DNA of 64,000 nucleotides from an uncultured Gemmata sp. (GCA_937924775.1 CALDUT010000016.1:62001-126000), one strand, 5' to 3'; shown: positions 30,141 to 40,251, counted from the first letter of the stretch. Translations and numbers: made by a program. The notes: a model not told the origin generated them from the letters alone.

Positions 30141-31286
30141 TTAGCGGGGTGGCCATTCGGGGCGTCCGGGTAAGCCGGTGTAGTCGTGGGGATAGACGGC
30201 ATCAACCGGACTGGGGGCGTAGGTGAACCGGTAGACGTCTTCGCGGGTCGGTTCTGGTTCTTTCATGGTTTGGGCTACAGCGTCGTCGGCTTCTTTTTTC
30301 GCTTCCTCTTTGAGGGCGCGAACAGTCGCGGCATCGATGGCTCCGGCGTCGATGAGCTTTTGCTCGAATTGGGCCAAGGGATCGACTTCCTTCCAATTGC
30401 GTTGGGCCCCGCTGGACGACGAGTGGCCGTGCAGGCGGCTGACCATCGCTTCGAGCAAATACGGTTTGCGTTCGCGGCGGCAGTAGCGCATGGCGCGGTC
30501 GATCGCATGCCAGGCGATGACCGGATCGTTGCCGTCAATGGTTTCGTGGCGCACGCCGTAAGGGATGGCTCGGTCGGCGATGGGCCGATGAGCGTGGACC
30601 GTGTCGATGTCGGTCGAAATGCCGAAGCGGTTGTTAGTAACGATCATCAGCACGGGCAATTCCATGCCCGGGCGGGTACTCCAGTTGAGACAGGTTTCGA
30701 AGTCGCCTTCGGCCGCGCCGGCTTCGCCGCCCACAACAATAGTGATGCCTTCATTTTCTGCCGGATTTTTCAGACCATGACGTTTTTGCACCAGGGCCGT
30801 TCCGGGGGCCATCGCATACTGCACTTCGATGACGCTGGTGACCGGAACGACATTCCACTCCGGTACAGCATAATGACCGACGAAATTGCGACCCCGGGAG
30901 TGCCGATCGGTCCACCGCATGGCCAGTTGCCGGGTGTGGTCGATCATGGGCATGCCCATGGCCAACAGAACGCCGGCATTGCGGTAATGCAGGTGAAGGT
31001 AATCGTAGGCGGGGCCGCGGCCTTTGTGAACTTGCAGACCAAGGCAGACGTTGAAAGCTTCTTCGCCAGGCCCACCGATCCAGAAGTAGGCTTCCCCGGA
31101 TTTGGACATTTTGATGCTGCGTTCTTCCAGTGCGCGGGTACGCAACATTTGGCGGAAGACTGTTAGGGCCAGCTCAACCGACATGGCTTCGCGGCCCGAA
31201 CGGATCACCGCGGGGGCGGCGGTTCGAGTGGCCCGCCGCCGCAATTCATCTTCGAAATCAGGCGGATCCTCGTGCGTTTCAGGCAT
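30141..31286 (-). CDS. 2-oxoacid dehydrogenase E1 component, alpha subunit, branched-chain type
   Basis: This 381-residue thiamine-diphosphate subunit has YFWIGGPGEEAFNVCLGLQVHKGRG, YRNAGVLLAMGM, and the cofactor motif GGEAGAAEGDF..NN. A glutamate in place of the Asp of GDG is typical of branched-chain 2-oxoacid dehydrogenase (GEGAASEGD in the mammalian subunit), and GHSSSSGAQRNWKEVDPL also resembles that type. I therefore favour a role in branched-chain amino acid breakdown, with pyruvate as an alternative. GGGGAG nine bases upstream supports the ATG at 31286. It is the first gene of the E1alpha-E1beta-E2 set; the nearest E3 is lpd at 36948. Confidence 0.92.
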   Translation of the reverse strand: MPETHEDPPDFEDELRRRATRTAAPAVIRSGREAMSVELALTVFRQMLRTRALEERSIKMSKSGEAYFWIGGPGEEAFNVCLGLQVHKGRGPAYDYLHLHYRNAGVLLAMGMPMIDHTRQLAMRWTDRHSRGRNFVGHYAVPEWNVVPVTSVIEVQYAMAPGTALVQKRHGLKNPAENEGITIVVGGEAGAAEGDFETCLNWSTRPGMELPVLMIVTNNRFGISTDIDTVHAHRPIADRAIPYGVRHETIDGNDPVIAWHAIDRAMRYCRRERKPYLLEAMVSRLHGHSSSSGAQRNWKEVDPLAQFEQKLIDAGAIDAATVRALKEEAKKEADDAVAQTMKEPEPTREDVYRFTYAPSPVDAVYPHDYTGLPGRPEWPPR

Positions 31287-31658
31287 TAGTAATACTCCCC
31301 GGCTCTGAGTCGGCTTTCGGAGAGGGGACTGTTGGCGGAAGAACCGTCTGGGTCCCAACCGACAACAATCAAGCGGACAGGCCGACCAAGGTCCGTTGAA
31401 AGAGTGACAGTTCCGGGAACAGGGTTGTTCGCGACCCGTCGCAGTTCCGTGGGCCATAATTTGGCAAACTTCGCGCCATGGTGATCACCGCGGGCGAATT
31501 TTTCGTTTCCGACGGTTCCTGCGGGGCGTTTCCACGACCCCTACAATATTTTACAGGGGAATCACTGTCGCGTGATTCGGCAATAGCTGTCGAATTTTTG
31601 GGCAGTAAACGCTTCCTCCTGGGTAAAAAAGGATGACCTTACCATACATCTATCGGCA
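31287..31658. other. Leader and promoter region of the E1alpha operon
   Basis: These 372 bases lie between the E1alpha start and the stop of the upstream membrane protein on the same strand. One hairpin is visible, GAATCAC/GTGATTC around TGTCGC at 31559-31578, possibly ending transcription of the upstream gene. I see no clear promoter and no gene. Confidence 0.45.
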
Positions 31659-34175
31659 TTATACGCTCGAATCTGCCGCGCAGGTGGGCAGTTCTTGGTT
31701 CGCAAACAATGCCGAGAGCAAATAAAATCCGATTGCAACGCACAAGAGCAATTGGAAGCCCAAAATGATCGAGGTATTTTCCGCCAGCCCACCGACCAGG
31801 GCCCCCGCGACGTTGGCTCCAAAGACGCGGTCCGGCTGTTCGGTGCGGCGAAAACTCGTGGCGAAGATCACGCCGGCGAACGCAATCGGCACGAACACCA
31901 ATAAACACGCGCCCACGATTTGTACAGTCGGGTTGTAACCCAAAAAGGCACTGGGCGAGACCATCAAACCGACCGCCAAGGCCGCAAACAGGCCGGCGTA
32001 ATACGGTTCCAACCGCCGCGGCTTCACCCAACCGGCGAACAAGTTCCCGGCCAAACTCATCACCAAGATCGCCGCGAACACCGCGGTGTTGACCATCCAG
32101 GTTCCGCCAAACAACAAGGCCATCTCAACCACGGCTTTGGTTTCGACCAGCATAAAGCCAGCGCCGAGGAAAAACGCCCGGAGCATGGAACCATAGTCGG
32201 GGGCGATCCCGGCTTCGGCCGCCAGTGCCTGCCGGCCACCGTAGACGAACCACAACACTATCGACAGACCGAAGATGAGAGCCATACTGCCCGCAGTTTG
32301 CGAGGGAATCCGCGGATAGCGGGCATAGAGGAAGGGCCAATCGTCGGTGGCTTGGCAGAGCGTGGGATCGGAGGCTTCGATCCGCGCGGGGTACAACCCG
32401 AGCCATTGGGGGTCGAGCTGATCGACGATCGGTTCTCCAGTGGCCGGATCGAGTTCAAATTCAAAAGTATTATTCCCGTCGGCATCTTTGAGATAGCGAA
32501 CGCGATACACCGGGCTGGGCGACGGCGGCGGTGGTTCGGCTGGCGGTTGGGTTCCGAAACGGGCTTGGGTATCGGCCGTCACGCCGGTGTACCATGGGTA
32601 CCAGTACTTCACCGGTTGGCCGTTCTGCGGGGCGAAGGCTTGGCGCAGTGGCTCGAGAACTTCCGCGCGGCCGCCGAAGAAACAGGTGCTGGTGGTGGGG
32701 AAGAACTTATCTAGCGGCACATCCGCCATCGGCGGCGTGGTGATGGCGACCGGTTCAACACCATCGAAGGCCGCTTGCAATTGGTCGCGGATGCGGGCCG
32801 TGATCCACCCCTGGCGGAAGAAGTTGTAAACCGCATACACTCCGGTGGGTTTCAGTACACGCTTAACGTCTTGGAAGCTTTCGCGAGTGAACAGATAGCT
32901 TTCCAACCGCAAGTTCGAGTACCCAGATTGTAACACCAGGGAGTCGATGAGGGCGAAAACAACCAGATCGTAGGTTTCTGCCGGAGCCTGACGGAGAAAG
33001 TTGCGGCCATCATTGATGTGAACTTTCACCCGCGGATCCTGGAACGGCCGGTCGGGGTGGTAGAGTTCCCCGAGTCTCTGGATGACCGGATCAATCTCTA
33101 CTGCGTCCACTTGCACCCCTGGCTCGTTTTTGAGAAACATCAGGGCCCGCGATACGTCGTTGCCATTCCCCGCGCCGATGATCAGCACTTTGCGGAATTC
33201 TGGCCACGCTGGGGAACCATCTGGCTTTTTCAGATCGCGCTGAAACAGATACGGCAAGGCATACGGTACGTCGGCCACCGGCGGTTCCGACCGCGGCTCC
33301 ATCAACTGATGGCTGATCAGATTCGTGATGATGAAGCGGCGTTTGGCTTCATAGTCAATGCGATAGTATTCGCTCCAGATCGTTTGCAGCCCGCGATTGC
33401 TGATAAATCCCGAGGTGATCGCGGTCAGAGCGATGGCGACCACCAAACAACCCAACGGAACCACGGGCGAAACGGGGGGCGGCGGCGATGAAAGCGAATG
33501 GGGCGCAGCCGAGGCCGTCACCCCCGTGACCGACGGCGGCAACGCTTCGCGCACTTCCGTGGCGGCATCCGGGTTGGGCCGCACTAGCAGATAGGTGAGG
33601 ACAATTCCCGCCAAAGCAAACCACACCAGCGGGGGTAGTTGTTCCACCGAACAGATGGCGAAAGTACCAATCCCGAACAAACTTCCCAGCAAGTTCGCGG
33701 AATACGCTGTGGTGCGGCTGGGCACACGGTTGAATGCCCGGCCCATCTCCTGCCCCGGCCCCACCAGGATGGCGGCGATAATCCCAAAGAATAACGCCCC
33801 CACAAATTCCATCGGGATTGTGAAAGGCAGAGGGTTCTTCAGGATCACCGACGTTTCGGTGCCGAAGTACACCACCTCCGGGTTGGCCTGATTGCCGACC
33901 TTGAAGACCGGCATCAGGTAGGGGGCGAAATAGTCAATCGTCAAACCGAGGAATATCCCGATCAGAAGCCAGACCGGGGTTTGCCGGATCAGGTTGGTTT
34001 GCCGCCGGGCCACCAAACAACCCACCGACATGCCGACAAAGCACGCCAACAGCACAAGGTTGACGAAGAATGTCAGAAACAACACATGCGACGGAAACCA
34101 GCGGATGCAGGCGAGTTCCAGAAACAGCACCAGCCAACTGATGATAAACAGGTCGAGGGCCGGGCGGTGACGCAT
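31659..34175 (-). CDS. Polytopic membrane protein with spermidine-synthase-like SAM-binding domain
   Basis: This 838-residue protein has several N-terminal membrane segments (LDLFIISWLVLFLELACIRWF onward), a soluble middle with a Rossmann-like motif VLIIGAGNGNDVSRAL and an acidic cofactor residue region VQVDAVEIDPVIQRLG, then PRVKVHINDGRNFL and DLVVFALIDSLVLQSGYSNLRLES, as in polyamine aminopropyltransferases. Further C-terminal segments follow (LIFGLSIVLWFVYGG onward). This fusion is seen in PVC bacteria under the name spermidine synthase, but catalysis is unproven. It is divergent from the S46 peptidase gene. Confidence 0.85.
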   Translation of the reverse strand: MRHRPALDLFIISWLVLFLELACIRWFPSHVLFLTFFVNLVLLACFVGMSVGCLVARRQTNLIRQTPVWLLIGIFLGLTIDYFAPYLMPVFKVGNQANPEVVYFGTETSVILKNPLPFTIPMEFVGALFFGIIAAILVGPGQEMGRAFNRVPSRTTAYSANLLGSLFGIGTFAICSVEQLPPLVWFALAGIVLTYLLVRPNPDAATEVREALPPSVTGVTASAAPHSLSSPPPPVSPVVPLGCLVVAIALTAITSGFISNRGLQTIWSEYYRIDYEAKRRFIITNLISHQLMEPRSEPPVADVPYALPYLFQRDLKKPDGSPAWPEFRKVLIIGAGNGNDVSRALMFLKNEPGVQVDAVEIDPVIQRLGELYHPDRPFQDPRVKVHINDGRNFLRQAPAETYDLVVFALIDSLVLQSGYSNLRLESYLFTRESFQDVKRVLKPTGVYAVYNFFRQGWITARIRDQLQAAFDGVEPVAITTPPMADVPLDKFFPTTSTCFFGGRAEVLEPLRQAFAPQNGQPVKYWYPWYTGVTADTQARFGTQPPAEPPPPSPSPVYRVRYLKDADGNNTFEFELDPATGEPIVDQLDPQWLGLYPARIEASDPTLCQATDDWPFLYARYPRIPSQTAGSMALIFGLSIVLWFVYGGRQALAAEAGIAPDYGSMLRAFFLGAGFMLVETKAVVEMALLFGGTWMVNTAVFAAILVMSLAGNLFAGWVKPRRLEPYYAGLFAALAVGLMVSPSAFLGYNPTVQIVGACLLVFVPIAFAGVIFATSFRRTEQPDRVFGANVAGALVGGLAENTSIILGFQLLLCVAIGFYLLSALFANQELPTCAADSSV

Positions 34176-34585
34176 AGTGCGGCTCGCAGTTCAGGGACTC
34201 GGGCGAAATCCAACAATTCCCAGCTCCCCCAGGTCATGAATCCCACAGCGGACATCGAATCCGCCGTCCAGTACACCGGGGGGAAGCCGTACCAACACGG
34301 TTTACTAACGGTCGCGCTTAGCGGAAACCCTTGCCGGTTCAGCCACCACGCAGGCTGCCGCGGTCAGCGTTTCGGTGGCTCGTCGGGTGCTGGTGCGGAA
34401 AGCTCTGGCCGTTTCGGCCCACACGATCCATCGGGCCGCCGACGGCCAGCGTTTCGCGAGTAAAATCGGCGGACCCAGGCCACAAGCCTATGTGCAAATT
34501 CCCTGCGGCGCGTATAACGAAGCGCCCCGGCGCCACTTGAGACCTCGAGTTGCGCGCCGGAGTTTCCCTTCGCGGAGATGCACCT
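34176..34585. other. Divergent intergenic region between SAM-binding membrane protein and S46 peptidase
   Basis: These 410 bases include the promoters of both flanking genes. Several short open frames are present without ribosome binding sites. One, from about 34309, reads SRLAETLAGSATTQAAAVSV.. but has no usable start codon and stops in frame upstream. I see no repeat or gene. Confidence 0.45.
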
Positions 34586-36727
34586 ATGCGTTCTCGCGTC
34601 CTTCCATTCGCGGTAGCCGCCGCTACGCTGGGACTGCTCATGATTCCCGACATCCTCCAGGCCGACGAGGGCATGTGGTTGTTCAACAACCCGCCCCGGG
34701 CGCAACTGAAGAAGAAGTACAACTTCGATCCGGATCAAAAATGGCTCGACCATGTCCGGCTGGCCAGCGTACGCTTCAACTCCGGCGGTTCTGGCAGTTT
34801 CGTTTCCCCCCATGGTTTGGTGATGACCAACCACCACGTCGCCGCCGACGATTTGCAAAAAGTCTCCACGCCACAAAACAATTACCTCCGCGATGGTTTT
34901 CACGCCAAAACACTCCAGGACGAAATTCCCTGCAAGGGGTTGGAGCTGAACGTTCTCATCGACATCAAGGACGTCACGGCGGAGGTGGAGAAGGCGGTAC
35001 CGCCAGGAACCAATCCCGCGGAGGCCTTCCGCCTTCGGCAAGCTAAGATCGCCGAGCTGGAAAAGGCTGTGGCCAACCCCGAGAAGAACATTCGCGCCGA
35101 TGTCGTCACGCTCTATGCGGGTGGTCAGTATCATCTGTACACGTTCAAGAAATACACTGATATTCGCATCGTTTTTGCTCCCGAAAAGCAAGCGGCATTT
35201 TTCGGGGGCGACCCGGACAACTTCGAGTATCCCCGCTACTGCCTCGACGTGGCCTTTTTCCGCGTCTACGAGAATGGCCAACCGATCAACAGCGAGCACT
35301 ACCTGAAATGGAGCGAAGCCGGCTGCCAGAAGGGCGATCTGGTGTTCGTCTCCGGCCACCCGGGCCGCACCAACCGGGCCAACACGGTCGCGGAGCTGAA
35401 GTATCTACGCGACACGGGCTACCCCTATTTGCTACAACGGCTCAACCGGCTGGAAGTTCTTCTGGGCGCGTGGGTCGCTCGCAGCGAACGCAATGCCCAA
35501 CGCGGCGAAGACGAACTGTTCGGCATTCAGAACAGCCGGAAAGCCCGTATGGGCGGCCTGGCCGGGTTGATGGACCCCAAGCTGATGGGCCGCAAAGAAA
35601 AAGAGGAACAGCGGTTACGGAACTACATTGTCGGCCTGCAACAGGTAGGCACCGCGCTGCCGCCGTGGCACGCCGACGCGATAACCGCGTTCGACGTGGT
35701 CGCCCAGGCCGAAAAAATCCGGGCGGAAATCATCAAAGAATACGCACTTCTGGAAGGCGGCGGCGGCTTCAACAGTGCCTCCTTCGGCATTGCCCGCACC
35801 CTGCTGCGGGCCGCAGAAGAATTGCCCAAACCCAACGGCGAGCGGCTCCGCGAATTCACCGACGCCCGGCTCAGCAGCCTGAAATTCAGCCTATTGTCCG
35901 ATGAGCCGATCTATGACGACCTCGAAATCCTCAAGTTAACTGATGGACTTCAGTTCACTGCTATAACTATGGGCTATGAAAGTGACTTTGTCAAGAAAAT
36001 TTTGGCCGGAAAATCGCCCCGGGAACGCGCCTTCGAACTGATCAGCGGAACCAAAGTCCGCGATCCGAAGCTGCGCGAACGCCTGTGGAACGCCATCGAA
36101 GCGGCCGCCAAAAACGGCCAGACCTACGATCTGGCGGCTCTCAACGACCCGATGATCGAATTGGCCCGGCTGGTGGATGCCCGCTCGCGGGCTGTTCGCA
36201 AACGGCAAGAAAACGAAGTCGATGAACCCAAACGGCAAGCGCACGCAGCGCTGGCCAAAGCCAAATTCGCGATGGATGGCGACGCGGTCTATCCCGATGC
36301 CACCTTCACCCTGCGGTTGGCCTTCGGGACTGTCAAAGGCTACACCGAAGACGGTGCGGACATACCTGCCTTCACCACACTCGACGGCATCTACCAGCGC
36401 AGCGCCGAACAAGGCAACAAAGGCCCATTTGAACTGCCGCCGCGCTGGGTCGAACGCAAAAACAAGATCGAACCCAAAACCCCGTTCAACTTCGTCTGCA
36501 CCGCCGACATCATCGGCGGCAACTCCGGCAGCCCAGTGATCAACCGCAACGCCGAAGTCGTCGGTTTGATCTTCGATGGCAATATCCACTCCCTGGTTCT
36601 GGACTTCATCTACGATGACGAACTGGCCCGTGCCGTATCGGTGGATAGCCGGGCGATTATCGAAGCGTTGCGGAAGATTTACGACGCCAACGATCTGGCC
36701 GACGAAATCACCGGCCAGAAGAAGTAG
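34586..36727 (+). CDS. Secreted S46-family dipeptidyl peptidase (DPP7/DPP11-like)
   Basis: This 713-residue serine peptidase starts with a signal peptide (MRSRVLPFAVAAATLGLLMIPDILQAD). Catalytic regions are TNHHVAADD (His, about residue 83), GDPDNFEYPRYCLDVAFFR (Asp) and GGNSGSPVINRNAEVVGLIFDGN (Ser). The residue 18 after the catalytic Ser is Gly, the position where DPP11 has Arg for acidic P1 residues; that points to DPP7-like hydrophobic specificity, an inference. It should remove dipeptides from imported or extracellular peptides in the periplasm. The ATG at 34586 has GGAG about 10 bases upstream and gives a clean signal. Confidence 0.93.
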   Translation: MRSRVLPFAVAAATLGLLMIPDILQADEGMWLFNNPPRAQLKKKYNFDPDQKWLDHVRLASVRFNSGGSGSFVSPHGLVMTNHHVAADDLQKVSTPQNNYLRDGFHAKTLQDEIPCKGLELNVLIDIKDVTAEVEKAVPPGTNPAEAFRLRQAKIAELEKAVANPEKNIRADVVTLYAGGQYHLYTFKKYTDIRIVFAPEKQAAFFGGDPDNFEYPRYCLDVAFFRVYENGQPINSEHYLKWSEAGCQKGDLVFVSGHPGRTNRANTVAELKYLRDTGYPYLLQRLNRLEVLLGAWVARSERNAQRGEDELFGIQNSRKARMGGLAGLMDPKLMGRKEKEEQRLRNYIVGLQQVGTALPPWHADAITAFDVVAQAEKIRAEIIKEYALLEGGGGFNSASFGIARTLLRAAEELPKPNGERLREFTDARLSSLKFSLLSDEPIYDDLEILKLTDGLQFTAITMGYESDFVKKILAGKSPRERAFELISGTKVRDPKLRERLWNAIEAAAKNGQTYDLAALNDPMIELARLVDARSRAVRKRQENEVDEPKRQAHAALAKAKFAMDGDAVYPDATFTLRLAFGTVKGYTEDGADIPAFTTLDGIYQRSAEQGNKGPFELPPRWVERKNKIEPKTPFNFVCTADIIGGNSGSPVINRNAEVVGLIFDGNIHSLVLDFIYDDELARAVSVDSRAIIEALRKIYDANDLADEITGQKK

Positions 36728-36756
36728 AAGCCGTTTCCTAACCTTCCTAGACGGCA

Positions 36757-36774
36757 GGCGTTTCCCGAAACGCC
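36757..36774. terminator. Hairpin between S46 peptidase and lpd
   Basis: GGCGTTTC and GAAACGCC are perfect complements around CC, 30 bp after the S46 stop. There is no T-run downstream, so it may only be a weak terminator. Confidence 0.4.
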
Positions 36775-36947
36775 ACCATCGTGTTCGAGGGTTTAGAAAC
36801 GGGCCGGGAGTCTGCCGCGCGGCGGTGCCCGCGTACAATATCTGCAATTCCTCGGCGGGGGGCGCAAGCCCCCTGCTCTGTTTTGCCCCAATCCCCCCCA
36901 ACCGGACACGCCTTCGTCTGTGGACGAACGCAATAGGAGAAAACACG

Positions 36948-38366
36948 ATGGCCGACGTTCGCGAAGTGCCGCTGCTGGTGATCGGTGGCGGACCCGGCGG
37001 GTATCCGGCGGCGCTGCACGCTGCCGACCACGGCTTGAAAGTCGCACTGGTCGAGGAAGGCCCCCAACTGGGCGGGGTGTGCCTCAATCGCGGCTGCATC
37101 CCGTCCAAAGCCCTGCTGCACACGGCCAAAATCATTCGCGAAGCTCACGAAATGGCCCAGTATGGGGTCACCTTCGGCGAACCCCAGATCGACTTGGCCA
37201 AGCTCCGCGAATTCGTGCAGGCGAAAGTGGTGGGCAAGTTAACCAGCGGTATCAACCAACTGACCAAAGGCCGGGGCGTGGAGGTGATCACTGGGCGAGC
37301 GGTGTTCACCTCCCCGCACAGCGTGGAGGTGACCGGCCCACAACCGCAGACGATTCACTTCGAGAAGTGCATCATCGCCACTGGGTCGCTGCCGGTTATT
37401 CCCAAGCCGTGGCAAATCAACGACGATCGGGTGATGGATAGCACCGCGGCGCTACTGCTGCCCGACATTCCCAAGAAACTGCTGGTGATCGGTGGCGGCT
37501 ACATCGGCCTCGAATTGGGGAGCGTCTATGCCGCCTTGGGCAGCCGCGTCACGGTGGTGGAAGCGTTGGAACGCATTCTCTTCATGGCGGATAAAGACCT
37601 GGTCGATCCGTTGGAAAAGCGTTTGCGGGCGGAATTCGAAGCGATTTACACCAGCACCAAGGTGCTGGGGCTGGAAGCCACCCACGACGGCATTGCCGTG
37701 CGGTTGGAAGGCGCGGGCGTGCCTGCGTCGCTGGTATTCGATCGCGTGTTGGTGGCCGTGGGGCGCCGGCCCAATTCGGCCGGATTGGGACTGGAAAAAG
37801 CCGGCGTGCAGGTGAACGAGAAAGGCTACATCCCCATCGACAAACAGCGGCGAACCAACGTGCCGCATATCTTCGCCATCGGCGATGTAGGCGAAGAACC
37901 GGCCCTGGCGCACAAAGCCACCGCGGAGGCCCGGGTGGCCGTGGAGGTGATTCTGGGCGAACCGGCGGAGTGGAATCCCCGGTGCATTCCCGCGGTCATT
38001 TTCACCGACCCGGAGATCGCCTGGGCGGGTTTGACACAAATGGCGGCCGAAAAAGCCAACATTCCCCACGAAGTTCTCAGCTTTCCCTGGGCGGCCAGCG
38101 GCCGGGCTGTGACGATCGCCCGCACCGAGGGGCGCACGAAGATGATCGTGGAACCGGAAACCAAGCGCATTTTGGGGGTTGGTATTGTGGGCGCAGGAGC
38201 CGGGGAGATGATTGCCGAAGGGGTGCTGGCTATCGAAATGGGCGCGGTGGCTCGGGATGTGCTGGAAAGCATCCATCCGCACCCGACCCTGAGCGAAACG
38301 GTGATGGAAGCGGCGGAATTGGCCTACGGGGCGGCCACGCACATGGCCAAACCTCGCAAGCGCTAG
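36948..38366 (+). CDS. lpd: Dihydrolipoyl dehydrogenase (E3)
   Basis: This 472-residue flavoenzyme reoxidises dihydrolipoamide with NAD. It has the FAD motif VIGGGPGGYPAALHAADHGLKVALVE, the redox disulfide GGVCLNRGCIPSK, an NAD motif VIGGGYIGLELGSVYAALG and the C-terminal active-site pair HPHPTLSE. It is the probable E3 of the E1alpha-E1beta-E2 complex encoded 7-10 kb away on the other strand and may serve other complexes as well. AGGAG with good spacing supports the ATG at 36948; the track start lies inside the S46 gene. Confidence 0.95.
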   Translation: MADVREVPLLVIGGGPGGYPAALHAADHGLKVALVEEGPQLGGVCLNRGCIPSKALLHTAKIIREAHEMAQYGVTFGEPQIDLAKLREFVQAKVVGKLTSGINQLTKGRGVEVITGRAVFTSPHSVEVTGPQPQTIHFEKCIIATGSLPVIPKPWQINDDRVMDSTAALLLPDIPKKLLVIGGGYIGLELGSVYAALGSRVTVVEALERILFMADKDLVDPLEKRLRAEFEAIYTSTKVLGLEATHDGIAVRLEGAGVPASLVFDRVLVAVGRRPNSAGLGLEKAGVQVNEKGYIPIDKQRRTNVPHIFAIGDVGEEPALAHKATAEARVAVEVILGEPAEWNPRCIPAVIFTDPEIAWAGLTQMAAEKANIPHEVLSFPWAASGRAVTIARTEGRTKMIVEPETKRILGVGIVGAGAGEMIAEGVLAIEMGAVARDVLESIHPHPTLSETVMEAAELAYGAATHMAKPRKR

Positions 38367-38880
38367 GTCGACGTGGTTGAACCCCATCGACCCAGGACGG
38401 AGTGTCATTCCGCCATCACGGCCGGAAGTCGGCTCGCCCCGCTTTTGGGTTTCATCCGTGGCCTGACCGGTGTCGTTCTTCCAGGGACGGGTGGGCTGAG
38501 GGCTTTGGGTCCGTTTTCCCGCTCACCGCGACGGACCGGGGCCGATCTTCTCCGCCGCAATCGCCCATCGCCGGCCGGAGGAATTCCCACTCTCCGGCCA
38601 GTTGTTGAGGATAGCTGCGCAGGACATCAGCTTTTTGCTAAAGTCCTTTCGCGCATGGACTTGCGGCAGATAAGCTGGCGTTGTCGCAGGTGGGAATTCA
38701 CCAAATTTTTCGCGGTGAACGTCAGGGACTTTGATAATCGACAGCCGCTGATTCGTCCGATATAATGCGGAACTTGCGGGGGGCGTTTCCTTTCATTCCG
38801 GCCTGACGCGAAACGTCCAAAAACCCCCCAACTGGTCCCACCGAAGACGCTTTCTCTCTCACGCTGCCGAGGGATTCATC
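38367..38880. other. Intergenic region upstream of the first HEAT-like gene
   Basis: These 514 bases carry no supported gene. The only open frame of size (38373-38765 plus) has atypical, Arg/Pro-rich composition and no ribosome binding site. A good sigma-70 promoter is present near its right end and described separately. Confidence 0.5.
38738..38766 (+). promoter_or_regulatory. Sigma-70-type promoter
   Basis: TCGACA at 38738-38743 (five of six bases of TTGACA) and TATAAT at 38761-38766 are separated by exactly 17 bp. The gene at 38881 would have a leader of about 105 bases. Confidence 0.7.
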
Positions 38881-40131
38881 ATGTTCCGAGCCAGTGTCGC
38901 GGTGACGGTTTTGGGGCTGGGGTTGGTTCCGATCGCCGCGGCTCCCCCTGCGGCCCCCAAAGTGGACCCCAACCCCAAATCGTTGGAAGTATCGGCGGAA
39001 GACCTCTCCAAAGCCCGGGAACTTGTTCAAAAACTGGGCAGCGAGAGGTACCGCGAGCGCGAAGAAGCCGAGCGGGCCTTGGCTGAAATGGGCCGCTTGG
39101 CTCGGGCCGCCCTGCTCGATGCCGTTAACCTCGACCCGGACCCGGAGATTCGCCATCGGGCCGCGTTTCTACTTCCCAAAGCGAATGCCGACGAAATGCA
39201 AGCCCGCCTGGCGGTATTTTTGGCGGACACCAAAGGGGAGTATGAACACGATTTGCCCGGTTGGCATCAACTCCGCGCTGTGGTTCGGGGGGAAACAACG
39301 TTATTCGGCTGGTCGCATGTGGCCCGGCCGCATTTGGAGAAAGCGGCGCGAGAACTGTTTATCGAACTGATGCAAACGCCGGCGGCCCGACCGCTGCTGG
39401 TGGCCCTGGAACGCCCCCCGGCGGAACTCGGCCCCCTGATTGCGGCCCGCAAGCAGGAGATTTACAACGCAATGTACCCCCGCCGCAGCGGTGTGGCTCC
39501 TCGCAATCCCACGCCCGCGGAAATGACGGCGGTTCTGTTGGCCGAAGCGTCTGTCCCTTCCCGGTATATTCCCCGCTCCATGGTCATTACCAACTTTCTC
39601 ACCCAATCGGGCATCCCCGGGGTGATCCAAGGGGCCAACGACCGCGCTCAGGCCATCCACGCCGTGCTGACCGCGTGGATTGAAACCCGGAGCGAAGTGG
39701 CGGAAATCACAACCGCACTCAACATCGCCGGGAACATCCTCCGCGATCCGGACGTTGCCGGCCGCCTGGCGATCCGCATTCTGCAAACCCCCGGCCTGAC
39801 TGGCATCCAGAAGAGTACGGCCATCACCCATCTGGTACAATCGGGGGCCAAGCAGCATCTTTCGCTTCTGGAGAAAGCCCTGACCGATACGACAGTGGTG
39901 ACCACGATGGTGCGCGTGGTCAACGGCCAGCAAATCCGCGAAACGATTGAGGTCCGGGATGTGGCCCTCGCCGGGGCGATTCTTCTGAGCGGACAAGACC
40001 CGGTCGACTATGGCTTCGAAAAAATCGCCGGTGCGGGGGGAGTTTTCAATTACAGCCGCGCCCGCATCGCCAGCGACAAACGACCCGCCGCTCTCGAAAA
40101 GTGGCAGCAATGGCGAGAAAAGAATCCGTAA
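38881..40131 (+). CDS. Secreted HEAT-like protein, first of a tandem paralogue pair
   Basis: This 416-residue protein opens MFRASVAVTVLGLGLVPIAAAP, a signal peptide. An N-terminal module follows (LSKARELVQKLGSERYREREEAERALAEMG.. then DPEIRHRAAFLLPKAN), a HEAT-like pattern common in planctomycete secreted proteins. The rest is helical and hydrophilic, with no catalytic motif I know. It is preceded by a consensus promoter and is followed 120 bp later by a paralogue with the same module. A 41-base block at 39004-39044 is identical between the two. No function is assigned; a scaffold or protein-binding role fits HEAT repeats. Confidence 0.85.
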   Translation: MFRASVAVTVLGLGLVPIAAAPPAAPKVDPNPKSLEVSAEDLSKARELVQKLGSERYREREEAERALAEMGRLARAALLDAVNLDPDPEIRHRAAFLLPKANADEMQARLAVFLADTKGEYEHDLPGWHQLRAVVRGETTLFGWSHVARPHLEKAARELFIELMQTPAARPLLVALERPPAELGPLIAARKQEIYNAMYPRRSGVAPRNPTPAEMTAVLLAEASVPSRYIPRSMVITNFLTQSGIPGVIQGANDRAQAIHAVLTAWIETRSEVAEITTALNIAGNILRDPDVAGRLAIRILQTPGLTGIQKSTAITHLVQSGAKQHLSLLEKALTDTTVVTTMVRVVNGQQIRETIEVRDVALAGAILLSGQDPVDYGFEKIAGAGGVFNYSRARIASDKRPAALEKWQQWREKNP

Positions 40132-40251
40132 GCCGGGTTTTGTCGTCATACAATAGAACGTGGCAAAGTCGTGAATTCCCGTTGGTGCGGTGGGGCCAAT
40201 TCGCCATCTTTAACGGGTAGCGGCGGTGTTCCTATCGCTAGGGGGCAACCT

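Noticed and set aside
30600-30740. Missing GDG thiamine motif in E1alpha as a sign of a dead enzyme
   Set aside because: A Glu at this position is normal in branched-chain 2-oxoacid dehydrogenases, so it points to substrate type instead.
34309-34560. Open frame SRLAETLAGSATTQ.. upstream of the S46 peptidase
   Set aside because: It has no start codon after the in-frame TAA and is out of frame with the downstream gene.
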